Shown here in pieces: positions 28,833-36,077 of a DNA stretch of 64,000 bases. The notes under the pieces were generated by a model, which ran no database searches, had not been told where the DNA came from, and saw only the letters and a program-made list of their open reading frames with translations. The first letter of the stretch is position 1; each line of letters opens with the position of its first letter. This DNA is from Phenylobacterium deserti. Lineage in GTDB: Bacteria > Pseudomonadota > Alphaproteobacteria > Caulobacterales > Caulobacteraceae. The DNA lies in the NCBI RefSeq assembly GCF_003254705.1, contig NZ_QFYR01000001.1, positions 248,001-312,000 of the forward strand, in the 5' to 3' direction. Made by a program: the position numbers and the translations under genes.

Positions 28833-29381
28833 TTATTCGCAGTTGCGCTGAACGTTGGTCATCCGGACGGCGGTGACCACGTCCAGGGCGGTGACGGCGA
28901 GCACGAACCCCAGCGCCGCGCGGGCGTTGCCGCGTTTGGGGTTCGACGGGTTGTCCAGCGCCTTCAGCGCCACGATGTCGAAGACGTCGCCCGCCACCCG
29001 CGCCCACAGCACTTCGCTCTTGGTCGGATCGCTCGCCAGGCTCACGCCGCTCCACATCTCCCGGGCGCCGAACACGGCCTGGACCACCGGGGTCGGGGCC
29101 TGCACGCCCAGCGCGCGCTTGACGGCTTTCGGGAAGAACAGGCCGGCGATGCCCAGCAGCATGGCGGTCTGGCCGATCGCGCCGGCGACCGTGGGGGTGA
29201 TGGCCGGAGCCGCCCGCACCCGGTCCGTGTAGACGGTGGCCTTCGGGGTGTTGGGCAGCGGGATGGTGAACTTCGGCGCACGGGCCAGGTTGTCGATGGT
29301 CTCGCGCGTCGGCAGGCGCAGGTTTGACAACAGACCGCCCTGTCCGTTCGGTTTGGCGTTGAAGGTCTCAGCTAGGCTCAT
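28833..29381 (-). CDS. Putative membrane protein linked to alcohol dehydrogenase
   Basis: A 182-residue protein with an N-terminal hydrophilic part (about 1-60), a hydrophobic segment (about 62-88, TPTVAGAIGQTAMLLGIAGLFFP in part), a REMWSGVSL stretch, and a second membrane-prone helix near 155-172. The segment VLWARVAGDVFDIVALKAL resembles the membrane part of longer proteins often found beside zinc alcohol dehydrogenases. I do not recognise a defined family. Immediately upstream of the dehydrogenase gene, so probably co-expressed. Confidence 0.75.
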   Translation of the reverse strand: MSLAETFNAKPNGQGGLLSNLRLPTRETIDNLARAPKFTIPLPNTPKATVYTDRVRAAPAITPTVAGAIGQTAMLLGIAGLFFPKAVKRALGVQAPTPVVQAVFGAREMWSGVSLASDPTKSEVLWARVAGDVFDIVALKALDNPSNPKRGNARAALGFVLAVTALDVVTAVRMTNVQRNCE

Positions 29382-29472
29382 GTCGAAGCTCCCGTCATCT
29401 ACCCGACGGTGCCCGAAGCCACGTGGAGGCGCATTGGTTCCGACCTATCGCGACTCCAGGTGGCGACCGCGT

Positions 29473-30177
29473 CTAGGGCCCAGCTTGCCGTTCCAGGAGC
29501 GCTTCGACCCCACGTTGAACCGCCTCGTAGCACTCGCACGAGCACCGCTCGAGCGCGGCCCGGTCGCGCACGCTGATCTTGCCGCGGACATAGGAGATCA
29601 GGCCCCGCTCCTGGAGGTGCGAGGCGATGGCCGTGACCGTCGTGCGCTGCACGCCCAGCATGATGGACAGGTGCTCCTGGGTCAGGGGCAGCAGGTTTGA
29701 GCCGACCCGGTCCTGCGTGAGCAGCAGCCAGCGGCAAAGCCGCTGCTCCGTTGAATGAAGCGAATTGCACGCGGTGGACTGGGCGCTCTGGATGATCGTC
29801 GCCTGGGCGTGCTGCACGATGGTCTGGGTCAGCGTCGGACTGCCCAGCGCCGCCGCCCTCAACGCTTCGACCGGGATCGTCCAGGCCCGTCCGCCGACTT
29901 GGACGAGCATCCGCTCGTAGGACAAGGGCGAACCCAGGGCATGCAGCAGCCCATAGCCGCTTTCCCGCCCAATCGTGCGGCTTTCGACCTGCGCGCCCGA
30001 GCGCATCACCATCACCACCGACAGCACCGCGTCGATCGGCAGGTAGGCCTTGGTGATGGCGTCGCCGGCTTCATCCAGCAGCTGGTTCCGCTCCACCGTG
30101 ACCTCGCTGAGATGCGGTCGCAGGGCCGCGATATCGGCGGGCGAGAGGCTGTCCAGAAAGTGGTTATCCCAGGCCAT
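29473..30177 (-). CDS. Crp/Fnr-family transcriptional regulator
   Basis: A 234-residue regulator: N-terminal cyclic-nucleotide-binding-like beta barrel (about 1-125) without the Crp cAMP signature and without the N-terminal Fnr cysteines, a dimer helix, and a C-terminal helix-turn-helix (about 165-215, LPLTQEHLSIMLGVQRTTVTAIASHLQE in part). The Cys-rich patch RCSCECYEAV is unusual. The class is common in Caulobacterales; its ligand is unknown. It lies downstream of nothing on its strand and may regulate the adh pair or the small genes that diverge from it; both are guesses. Confidence 0.87.
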   Translation of the reverse strand: MAWDNHFLDSLSPADIAALRPHLSEVTVERNQLLDEAGDAITKAYLPIDAVLSVVMVMRSGAQVESRTIGRESGYGLLHALGSPLSYERMLVQVGGRAWTIPVEALRAAALGSPTLTQTIVQHAQATIIQSAQSTACNSLHSTEQRLCRWLLLTQDRVGSNLLPLTQEHLSIMLGVQRTTVTAIASHLQERGLISYVRGKISVRDRAALERCSCECYEAVQRGVEALLERQAGP

Positions 30178-30226
30178 TGCAGCGTTAACGCTTCAGCTCC
30201 GCTTAGGGCTCCTCGACGCCGTACAC

Positions 30227-30252
30227 GGAACAGCCGACCCTCTTTTGAGGTT
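30227..30252 (+). promoter_or_regulatory. Weak EcfG-like promoter candidate
   Basis: GGAAC (30227-30231), 17 bases, GGTT (30249-30252): the -35 and the GTT core fit. It would serve the small gene at 30310. Confidence 0.3.
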
Positions 30253-30309
30253 GGGCGGCCGTTCAGGATCACATCGAGGTTCGAGTTGAGTGATGCGTTC
30301 TCCGAGCCC

Positions 30310-30453
30310 ATGACCGTTCAGGTGGTGGAAAACGAAGTTGTCGTCCTGGGGCCCGACGGCGTTGGTCTGTCGCTGACCCCAGCGGCGGCGGAGGAGTCCG
30401 GCCGGCGGTTGATCCAGGCGGCCGCCGATGCGCGTGCGGAGCAGCCGATGTAG
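30310..30453 (+). CDS. Very small protein, 47 residues
   Basis: A short frame beginning ATG at 30310 (TVQVVENEVVVLGPDGVGLSL, part) with two predicted beta strands and an amphipathic helix (PAAAEESGRRLIQAAADA). The codon bias matches neighbours and the sequence reads as a folded domain, with alternating strands then helix. No ribosome site is strong. Similar tiny proteins occur in Caulobacterales as far as I recall. Function unknown. Confidence 0.5.
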   Translation: MTVQVVENEVVVLGPDGVGLSLTPAAAEESGRRLIQAAADARAEQPM

Positions 30454-30549
30454 ATCACCCGTCCCCAGGCAAATGCGCTCTTGAGTCGTCTACCCGGCAG
30501 ACTGCCCTCCACGCGTGAGCCACAGTGTGGGCCAGCGGCGGGGGACAAG

Positions 30550-30741
30550 GTGAGCGAATTCCTGTTTTACGGCCTGGACGAGGCCGGCCAGACCGCGTTC
30601 TCGGAGCGGCTGCAGGGCTCCGACACCGAGGCGCTTCGGACGCTGGCGCGTGAACGCCTGTCCCGCTTCCACACCGTGGAGATCTGGCAAGGCCCGCTCT
30701 GCATTGTCCGGCTTCGGCGCAAGGCGGCGGAACAAGCCTAG
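30550..30741 (+). CDS. Small conserved protein, 63 residues
   Basis: GTG start at 30550 after GGGGGACAA. The layout (EFLFYGLDEAGQ, ELR-type helix SDTEALRTLARE, then a last strand VEIWQGPLCIVRLR) matches a widespread family of small alphaproteobacterial proteins in which a Y/F-L-D strand is followed by a helix and a VE.WQG strand. No catalytic residues. The function of that family is unknown to me. The longer frame from 30481 lacks a ribosome site. Confidence 0.65.
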   Translation: MSEFLFYGLDEAGQTAFSERLQGSDTEALRTLARERLSRFHTVEIWQGPLCIVRLRRKAAEQA

Positions 30742-30758
30742 TATTCCGCGGCTTACAG

Positions 30759-30783
30759 GGATCGAAGTGCAGCTCCAGCCGTT
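30759..30783 (+). promoter_or_regulatory. Weak EcfG-like promoter candidate
   Basis: GGATC (one mismatch from GGAAC) at 30759-30763, 16 bases, CGTT at 30780-30783, 33 bases before the ATG at 30816. Confidence 0.3.
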
Positions 30784-30815
30784 AACAGGGCTCCCCGACA
30801 CAACGAGGAGGTCCG

Positions 30816-31100
30816 ATGGCCTACGTCCGCAAGAAGCTGCCCGCCTTCGTGGGTGAAGGCGAACTCCGCTACCGCGGCTTCCAAGGCCAAGTGGCTTACG
30901 AAATTCAAGGCGAACCCACGACCCTCAAGGCGGGCCCGTCCCGCCTGCGCGGGTCGCTGACCGCCACCCCGGAAGTCGCCAAGGAAGCCTTCCGCGAAGG
31001 CGAAGGGGTTCTGACCCTGGAAACCGGTGCGCAGTTCCGGATCACCCTGCTGGGCCACTCCTCCGGCAGCGACACCGCCTATTTCGAGATGCGCGTCTAG
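30816..31100 (+). CDS. Small beta-rich protein of unknown function
   Basis: A 94-residue basic protein with an excellent AGGAGGT-type ribosome site just before the ATG. It alternates short strands (ELRYRGFQGQVAYEIQG, VLTLETGAQFRITLLGH) with polar loops, probably a small beta barrel. No cysteine, signal or membrane segment. It ends overlapping the convergent gene's stop by 4 bases. Family not recognised. Confidence 0.72.
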   Translation: MAYVRKKLPAFVGEGELRYRGFQGQVAYEIQGEPTTLKAGPSRLRGSLTATPEVAKEAFREGEGVLTLETGAQFRITLLGHSSGSDTAYFEMRV

Positions 31101-31288
31101 CGCACCTCGTCCGGCGCCGTGCGCGCCGCGAACTTCAGGGCCAAGGAGGCGACGCCGGCGGGCTCGCCTTCCTTGAGCCGCTGGCTGATGTGCTGCAGGG
31201 CCAAGCGCTGGGCTTCGAACCGCCCGACCTCGCACCCCCGGTGCCGGACCACCCACTCACCGCCGGCTTCGATGACTTCATACTTCAT
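31097..31288 (-). CDS. Small DUF2188-like protein
   Basis: A 63-residue protein, KYEVIEAGGEWVVRHRGCEVGRF then a helix (EAQRLALQHISQRLKEG), the strand-strand-helix shape of DUF2188-type small proteins that appear in DNA- or stress-related contexts. The similarity is by shape only. It resembles the 70-residue protein at 33199. Function unknown. Confidence 0.6.
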   Translation of the reverse strand: MKYEVIEAGGEWVVRHRGCEVGRFEAQRLALQHISQRLKEGEPAGVASLALKFAARTAPDEVR

Positions 31289-31513
31289 GTAACGCCACGC
31301 CGTTCACTCACCTCATAGGCGTAGGCGGACAACCTTAAGACAGTGAAAGCAAAGGGCCCCGGCCCCTGCTACCGGACGTCGCACCTTGGCGGCATTCATT
31401 CCGCCTCGGAAGCAATCTTGTTCATCCCAGCCGCTTTGCTTACGGCAGAGTAGAGCTATCTTCTCATCAACGACGCGCCAGCCCCTGGCGCGCACAGGAA
31501 TGGGACGAACAAG

Positions 31514-32212
31514 ATGATCGAACGGCGACCCTTCGCAGGCCTCGGCGGTGCGGATCACGGTTGGCTGAAGGCCAAGCATCACTTCTCCTTCGCCAACTAC
31601 TACGACCCCCAAAACATGAGCTGGGGCAGCCTGCGGGTCTGGAACGACGACGAGATCGCGCCGCAATCCGGGTTCCCGCCGCACCCCCACGCCAACATGG
31701 AAATCATCACCTACGTGCGCTCCGGCGCCATCACGCACCAGGACAGCCTTGGCAATCAGGGCCGGACGGAAGCGGGCGACGTGCAGGTGATGAGCGCGGG
31801 ATCCGGCATTCGGCACGCTGAATACAATCTGGAGCCGGAAACCACCCGGATCTTCCAGATCTGGATCGAGCCCAACCGCACGGGCGGCGAACCCACCTGG
31901 GGCGCCAAGCCGTTCCCCAAGTCGGACCGCGCCGGCAAGTTCGTGACCCTGGCTTCGGGCATTCCCGGCGACGAGGACGCCTTGCCGATCCGCACCGACG
32001 CGCGTGTGGTCGGGGCGACCTTGAAGTCGGGCGAGACGGCCGAGTACGCGCTCGGCGCCAGCCGCCATGGCTACCTCGTGCCCGCCGCGGGCGCGGTTGA
32101 AGTCAACGGCGTGCGCCTCGACGCCCGTGACGGGGCGGCGATCAAGAACGAAGACGTCCTGCGGATCACCGCTCTGGAGGACGCCGAAATCGTGCTGGTG
32201 GACGCCGCCTAA
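31514..32212 (+). CDS. Pirin-family protein, YhhW type
   Basis: A 232-residue bicupin with the pirin metal site HPHANMEIITYVRSG (His-x-His, then Glu), HxxS-type GSGIRHAEYN and PRIFQ-like TRIFQIWIEP. YhhW of E. coli has quercetin 2,3-dioxygenase activity in vitro; the natural role is unknown. The 225 bases upstream carry no gene. Its stop overlaps that of the convergent epimerase-like gene by 4 bases. Confidence 0.9.
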   Translation: MIERRPFAGLGGADHGWLKAKHHFSFANYYDPQNMSWGSLRVWNDDEIAPQSGFPPHPHANMEIITYVRSGAITHQDSLGNQGRTEAGDVQVMSAGSGIRHAEYNLEPETTRIFQIWIEPNRTGGEPTWGAKPFPKSDRAGKFVTLASGIPGDEDALPIRTDARVVGATLKSGETAEYALGASRHGYLVPAAGAVEVNGVRLDARDGAAIKNEDVLRITALEDAEIVLVDAA

Positions 32213-33090
32213 GCGTTCGTCAGGGCGATCGACATCGCGAAAGTCTTGCTGGAGCCGGGCGTCACATCGAAGACGCCCGGCTTTTCGCGCAGGTCGCCGG
32301 CAAAGCCGCTTTCGTCGGCGAAGCCGCACCAGGGCTCGATGCAGATGTAGGGTGCGCCTGGCTTGGTCCAGACGCCCAGGTGCGGCAGCCCTTCGAAACC
32401 GATCTCCAGCTGCGGCCCGCGCTCCGCGCCGTACCGCAGGCTGCGGCTCTCCAGGACGTCGAACACCACCGTGTCGTGCTCGAACAGGCCGTCGTGCAGG
32501 CGCATCACATCACCCTCCACAGGCGTCGGGAAGGGCTCGCGGGCGATCTGGCCGTCGCTCCCCAGGCCGCGCACCGGGGCCGGCTCGTTCTTCTCGAACA
32601 CGATGCGGTGCGCCTCGCGCCCCGCGCCATACGGCAACGGCCACAGGAACGCTGGGTGGAAGCCCAGGCTGGCGGGCATCGGCCGCTCGTCGCGGTTTGC
32701 GATCTCCACCGTCTGGGTCAGGCGCGCGCCCGACACTTCGAACCTGACGGTCAGGGCGAAGGCGAACGGATAGACGGCGCGGGTCTCCGCATCGTCGGTC
32801 AGGCGGAAGGTGGCGACGGTCGGGCCATGCTCCACCACCTCGAATGTCTTGCGCCGGGCGAAGCCGTGGCGCGGCAGTTCGAACGTCTGTCCATCCAGGC
32901 GATAGCGGCCGTCCACCAGTCCGCCCACCACTGGGAACAGCAAGGGCGCACGGCCCGGCCACCAGGCTGCGTCGCCATTCCACATCAGCGCCCGGCCCTC
33001 GCCGTCGGCCAGGGCCCAGAGCTCCGCGCCCAGGGGGTTGATCTCGGCGGACAGCTCCGCCGTCGCGATGCGGATGATCTGTTCAGACAT
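32209..33090 (-). CDS. Aldose 1-epimerase family protein (LacX-like)
   Basis: A 293-residue beta-sandwich protein of the galactose-mutarotase superfamily: GAELWALADGEGRALMW, PRHGFARRKTFEV (catalytic His region), LGFHPAFLWPL, and CIEPWCGFAD near the end with the general-base Glu. It interconverts sugar anomers or sugar phosphates; specificity unknown. It stands alone between small genes. Confidence 0.88.
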   Translation of the reverse strand: MSEQIIRIATAELSAEINPLGAELWALADGEGRALMWNGDAAWWPGRAPLLFPVVGGLVDGRYRLDGQTFELPRHGFARRKTFEVVEHGPTVATFRLTDDAETRAVYPFAFALTVRFEVSGARLTQTVEIANRDERPMPASLGFHPAFLWPLPYGAGREAHRIVFEKNEPAPVRGLGSDGQIAREPFPTPVEGDVMRLHDGLFEHDTVVFDVLESRSLRYGAERGPQLEIGFEGLPHLGVWTKPGAPYICIEPWCGFADESGFAGDLREKPGVFDVTPGSSKTFAMSIALTNA

Positions 33091-33198
33091 GCGGGCCTCC
33101 GGTGCGGCCGGCGTGCAATCGCGGCTCGCAGCGGCGGCGTCAACCTTGCCGGCGCGAACTCGCTTCCGGGCTATGCAGGTGAGCGCCCTGGAGCAGGC

Positions 33199-33411
33199 CT
33201 AGTGTAGCGGGGTCGCCTCGACGACCGCTTCTTCCCACTCGCCGGCTTCTTCCTGGATCAGCACGTGGCGGGGCTCGTCGACAAAGCGAGCCTCGTAGTC
33301 GCCCGCGGCCTTCAAGGCTTCGGCGCGCGAGCCGAACGCCCCAAGCTCGCCATCTTCATCGTCAACAAGCACCCACAGGCCGCCCTTGGCGATCACGCTG
33401 AGGTCGAACAT
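33199..33411 (-). CDS. Small protein of DUF2188-like shape
   Basis: A 70-residue acidic protein: two strands (LSVIAKGGLWVLVDDEDGE), a helix (SRAEALKAAGDYEARF) and a last strand (HVLIQEEAGEW). The strand-strand-helix-strand layout is like the small protein at 31097. No motif gives a function. Confidence 0.65.
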   Translation of the reverse strand: MFDLSVIAKGGLWVLVDDEDGELGAFGSRAEALKAAGDYEARFVDEPRHVLIQEEAGEWEEAVVEATPLH

Positions 33412-33519
33412 TTGGATGCTTCCCCGCTCCAGATGACGAGGTTATCGCACCGCAACCCTTAATAGGTCCCCACCTCGCACGGTCGCAGGCGCCGCGACCG
33501 AACAACGCAGGTGCGCGGT

Positions 33520-33771
33520 TCAACCTTCGCGGAAGTACGGCTCGACCGAGCCCTTGAGCTTGATGGTCAGCGGCTTGCCGCGGCGGTCCGTGGCCTTGCC
33601 CGCCGCCACGCGCACCCAGCCTTCGGACACGCAGTATTCGTCGACGTTGGTCTTCTCTTCGCCGTTGAACCGCACGCCCACGTTCCGGGCGAGCACCGCC
33701 TCGTCATAGAACGGGCTGTCCGGGTCGGCGGACAGGCGGTCGGGAAGGGTCTCGTTCTGGGTCTCGCTCAT
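33520..33771 (-). CDS. DUF3297 family protein
   Basis: An 83-residue protein with the DUF3297 pattern LPDRLSADPDSPFYDE, GVRFNGEEKTNVDEYCVSEGWVRV (part), RRGKPLTIKLKG and EPYF. This short family is widespread in Proteobacteria and of unknown function. Full family length. Confidence 0.9.
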   Translation of the reverse strand: MSETQNETLPDRLSADPDSPFYDEAVLARNVGVRFNGEEKTNVDEYCVSEGWVRVAAGKATDRRGKPLTIKLKGSVEPYFREG

Positions 33772-33816
33772 GGGCGCTGAGTCTCACGGTCTGCGAGCAG
33801 GTTCAAGCGCGCCCGA

Positions 33817-34443
33817 TCAGGCGGCCAGCCGCTCGGCGATCTCTTCGGGGGTCTGGAACATCCAGTTGGGCCGGCAGGAGGCCAGGAATTCGGCCTTGTT
33901 GTAGCCCCAGGTGACGGCGGCGCAGGGCAGGCCCGCGGCCTTGGCCGCTTCGATGTCGCGCGCCTCGTCGCCGATGCACAGGGTCTCGGCGCAGCTGACG
34001 CCAGCCTTCTTCACCATCCGGCGGAAGCGCGAGCGCTTGCCCAGCAGGGAGGCCCCGCATTCCCAGTGCTCGATCAGGGCCGAGGCCTCGTCGCCGAGGA
34101 TGCGGCGCACGTTGTCCTCGGCGTTTGAGCTCACCACGCCTAGACGCGTGCCCGTGCAGGCCAGCTTGCGCAGCAGCGGCTTGGCGCCGGGAAACAGCGG
34201 GATCTGCCCGGCGTCCTCGGCCATGCGGGCCTTCAGGTGGGCGCCGATCGCCGGCAGCTTCCACGGGGGCACGCGCATGTACTTCATGATCTCGCGCGTC
34301 CCGAGGCCGCGCAGGTGGTCGATCTCCGCCTCGCTCACCTGCCGGAAGCCGAAGCGACGGGCCAGGGGATTGAGCTCGTTAGCAAACCACTTGGCGCTGT
34401 CCGCCAGGGTCCCGTCGAAGTCGAAGATAATCAGCTTGTACAA
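33817..34443 (-). CDS. HAD hydrolase, phosphoglycolate-phosphatase-like
   Basis: A 208-residue HAD phosphatase: DFDGTLADS (nucleophile Asp8) at the N-terminus, a helical cap (about 15-85), VVSSN as motif II, a lysine in LLGKRSRF and IGDEARDIEAAKAAG as motif IV. Similar to phosphoglycolate phosphatase Gph and related pyrophosphatases. Specificity not determined. A TTAA-N7-TTAA motif lies 42-56 bases upstream of its ATG. Confidence 0.88.
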   Translation of the reverse strand: MYKLIIFDFDGTLADSAKWFANELNPLARRFGFRQVSEAEIDHLRGLGTREIMKYMRVPPWKLPAIGAHLKARMAEDAGQIPLFPGAKPLLRKLACTGTRLGVVSSNAEDNVRRILGDEASALIEHWECGASLLGKRSRFRRMVKKAGVSCAETLCIGDEARDIEAAKAAGLPCAAVTWGYNKAEFLASCRPNWMFQTPEEIAERLAA

Positions 34444-34484
34444 AGGAAGACGCCTCGGCCCCCGAAGGGCGCGGCTGGTAGTCC

Positions 34485-34499
34485 TTAAGCAGGCGTTAA
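34485..34499. promoter_or_regulatory. Candidate CtrA box
   Basis: TTAA-N7-TTAA (34485-34488 and 34496-34499), the Caulobacter cell-cycle regulator CtrA pattern, in the short gap upstream of the HAD gene. Chance occurrence is not excluded. Confidence 0.3.
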
Positions 34500-34512
34500 G
34501 TCAATAGCGCCC

Positions 34513-35367
34513 TCAGCCCTCATCCTGCACGTCCTCCACCTCTTCCGAGAGGGGCGCGTGATTCAGCATGGCGACCAGCGACACGCCGCCGATCACATTG
34601 CCGAGAAGAGTGGGGACCAGGAAGCGCAACAGGTAGTCGGCGAACGGATAGGCGCCCGTCAGCACGCCATAGCTCGCCTCGACCGAGCCGGCGATGGAGT
34701 GGGGCAGTTCCGCCAGCGCCACCACCCAGGTGATCGCCACGATCACCAGGATCTTCGCCGTGTGGGCGCTCGGCAGGAGCCAGACCATCAGCGCGATCAG
34801 CCAGCCGCTCAGGACGGCCCGCAGCACCGTCGCCCAGAAGCCGTTGCCGATCGTGGCGGCGGCCAGTTCCGCCAGCGCCGGACCGGTCTCCGCCGGCAAG
34901 GGCCGGCCCCACGCCAGCGCCGTGGCGAACAGCCACGTGCCCACGATGTTGGCCGCCAGCACCACGCCCCACAGCCGCCCGGTCTTGAGCCAGGTCGCAA
35001 GGTTGCGATGCGTCAGGGCCGGCAGGACGGCGGTCAGCGTGCTTTCGGTGAACAGCTGCTGTCGCCCCAGCACCACGATCAGAAAGCCGAGCGTATAGCC
35101 GAAGCTCGCCAGAGCATGGGCGCCCGGTCCCTCGCCCAGGTCGCTCTTCAGCAAGGCTTGGGTCGCAAACGAGAAGCCCATCGACAGGCCGGCCGCCAGT
35201 CCCGACCAGGACAGCGACCAGACGGAGCGCTGGAGCTCCACCTCGCCCTCGGCCCGGATGATCTCGTGGATCACCAGCGGCCGCAGGGGCGCGTGCCGCT
35301 CCGCCTGCTGCTGTTCGCTCGCCTCCAGCTTCGGCGAATCCGCCGCCCGTTCGCTCATCCCGTCCAT
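34513..35367 (-). CDS. Formate/nitrite transporter family protein
   Basis: A 284-residue membrane protein of the FNT family: hydrophilic N-terminus, then EIIRAEGEVELQRSVWSLSWSGLAAGLSMGFS (in part), FTESTLTAVLP, LLGNVIGGV with six helices. This YfdC-like branch has an N-terminal EEL.R motif and an uncertain substrate (formate, nitrite or another small anion). ATG 35367 is used; ATG 35358 is three codons further in. Very long upstream frame is antisense noise. Confidence 0.85.
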   Translation of the reverse strand: MDGMSERAADSPKLEASEQQQAERHAPLRPLVIHEIIRAEGEVELQRSVWSLSWSGLAAGLSMGFSFATQALLKSDLGEGPGAHALASFGYTLGFLIVVLGRQQLFTESTLTAVLPALTHRNLATWLKTGRLWGVVLAANIVGTWLFATALAWGRPLPAETGPALAELAAATIGNGFWATVLRAVLSGWLIALMVWLLPSAHTAKILVIVAITWVVALAELPHSIAGSVEASYGVLTGAYPFADYLLRFLVPTLLGNVIGGVSLVAMLNHAPLSEEVEDVQDEG

Positions 35368-35414
35368 CCCATGCTCGCTCGGCGAACGTGCGGGCGGCGG
35401 GGCCGTTGCAGGCC

Positions 35415-36017
35415 TTAAGCTGCGACGACGCGGGGCTCCGGCGGCCGAATGGTGAACAGCGGCAGGAAGACGTGGACCAGCGGCCCGATGGCCAGGGCGA
35501 AGACCACCGTGCCCACCCCGATGGTCCCGCCCAGCGCAAAGCCGACCGCCAGCACGGCAAGCTCGATCCCCGTGCGGGTGGCCCGGATGGACCAGCCGGT
35601 GCGCGCGACGATGCCGGTCATCAGCCCGTCCCGCGGCCCGGGCCCGAAGCCTGCGCCGATGTAGGCTCCGCCCGCCGCCGCGATCAGCACCACCCCGCCC
35701 ACCAGAAAGGCCGCCCTGAGCGCCAGGCTCTCGGGCGTCGGCAGCACCGCCAGCGCCGCATCCGCCGCGATCCCGATGACGAAGATGTTCGCCACCGTGC
35801 CGATCCCCGGCTTCTGCTTGAGCGGAATCCATAGCAGCAGCACCGCCGCCCCCGTGGCGATCACCACCATGCCGAAGCTCCACGGCAGGTGCTCGCTGAC
35901 CCCCTGGTGGAACACGTCCCAGGGATCCAGCCCCAGGTGGGCGCGGACGAGCAGGGCCATGCCGACGCCATAGAGGGCCAGGCCGACGATGAGCTGGAAA
36001 AGGCGACGCGTAAGCAT
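35415..36017 (-). CDS. YczE/YyaS-family membrane protein
   Basis: A 200-residue integral membrane protein with five hydrophobic segments: RRLFQLIVGLALYGVGMALL, LGLDPWDVFHQGVS, IGAGFGPGPRDGLMTGI and VGFALGGTIGVGT. The DPWDVFHQG and GPRDGLM loops are YczE signatures. Its role is unknown. It is divergent, over a 60-base gap, from a MocR regulator, a recurrent pair. ATG 36017 is preferred; ATG 36053 is possible. Confidence 0.85.
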   Translation of the reverse strand: MLTRRLFQLIVGLALYGVGMALLVRAHLGLDPWDVFHQGVSEHLPWSFGMVVIATGAAVLLLWIPLKQKPGIGTVANIFVIGIAADAALAVLPTPESLALRAAFLVGGVVLIAAAGGAYIGAGFGPGPRDGLMTGIVARTGWSIRATRTGIELAVLAVGFALGGTIGVGTVVFALAIGPLVHVFLPLFTIRPPEPRVVAA

Positions 36018-36077
36018 GCAGTCAAGCTGATCCCGAGTGGCTCTTGATTCCATAGCCAGTTGGCGCACTCTGGCCCC

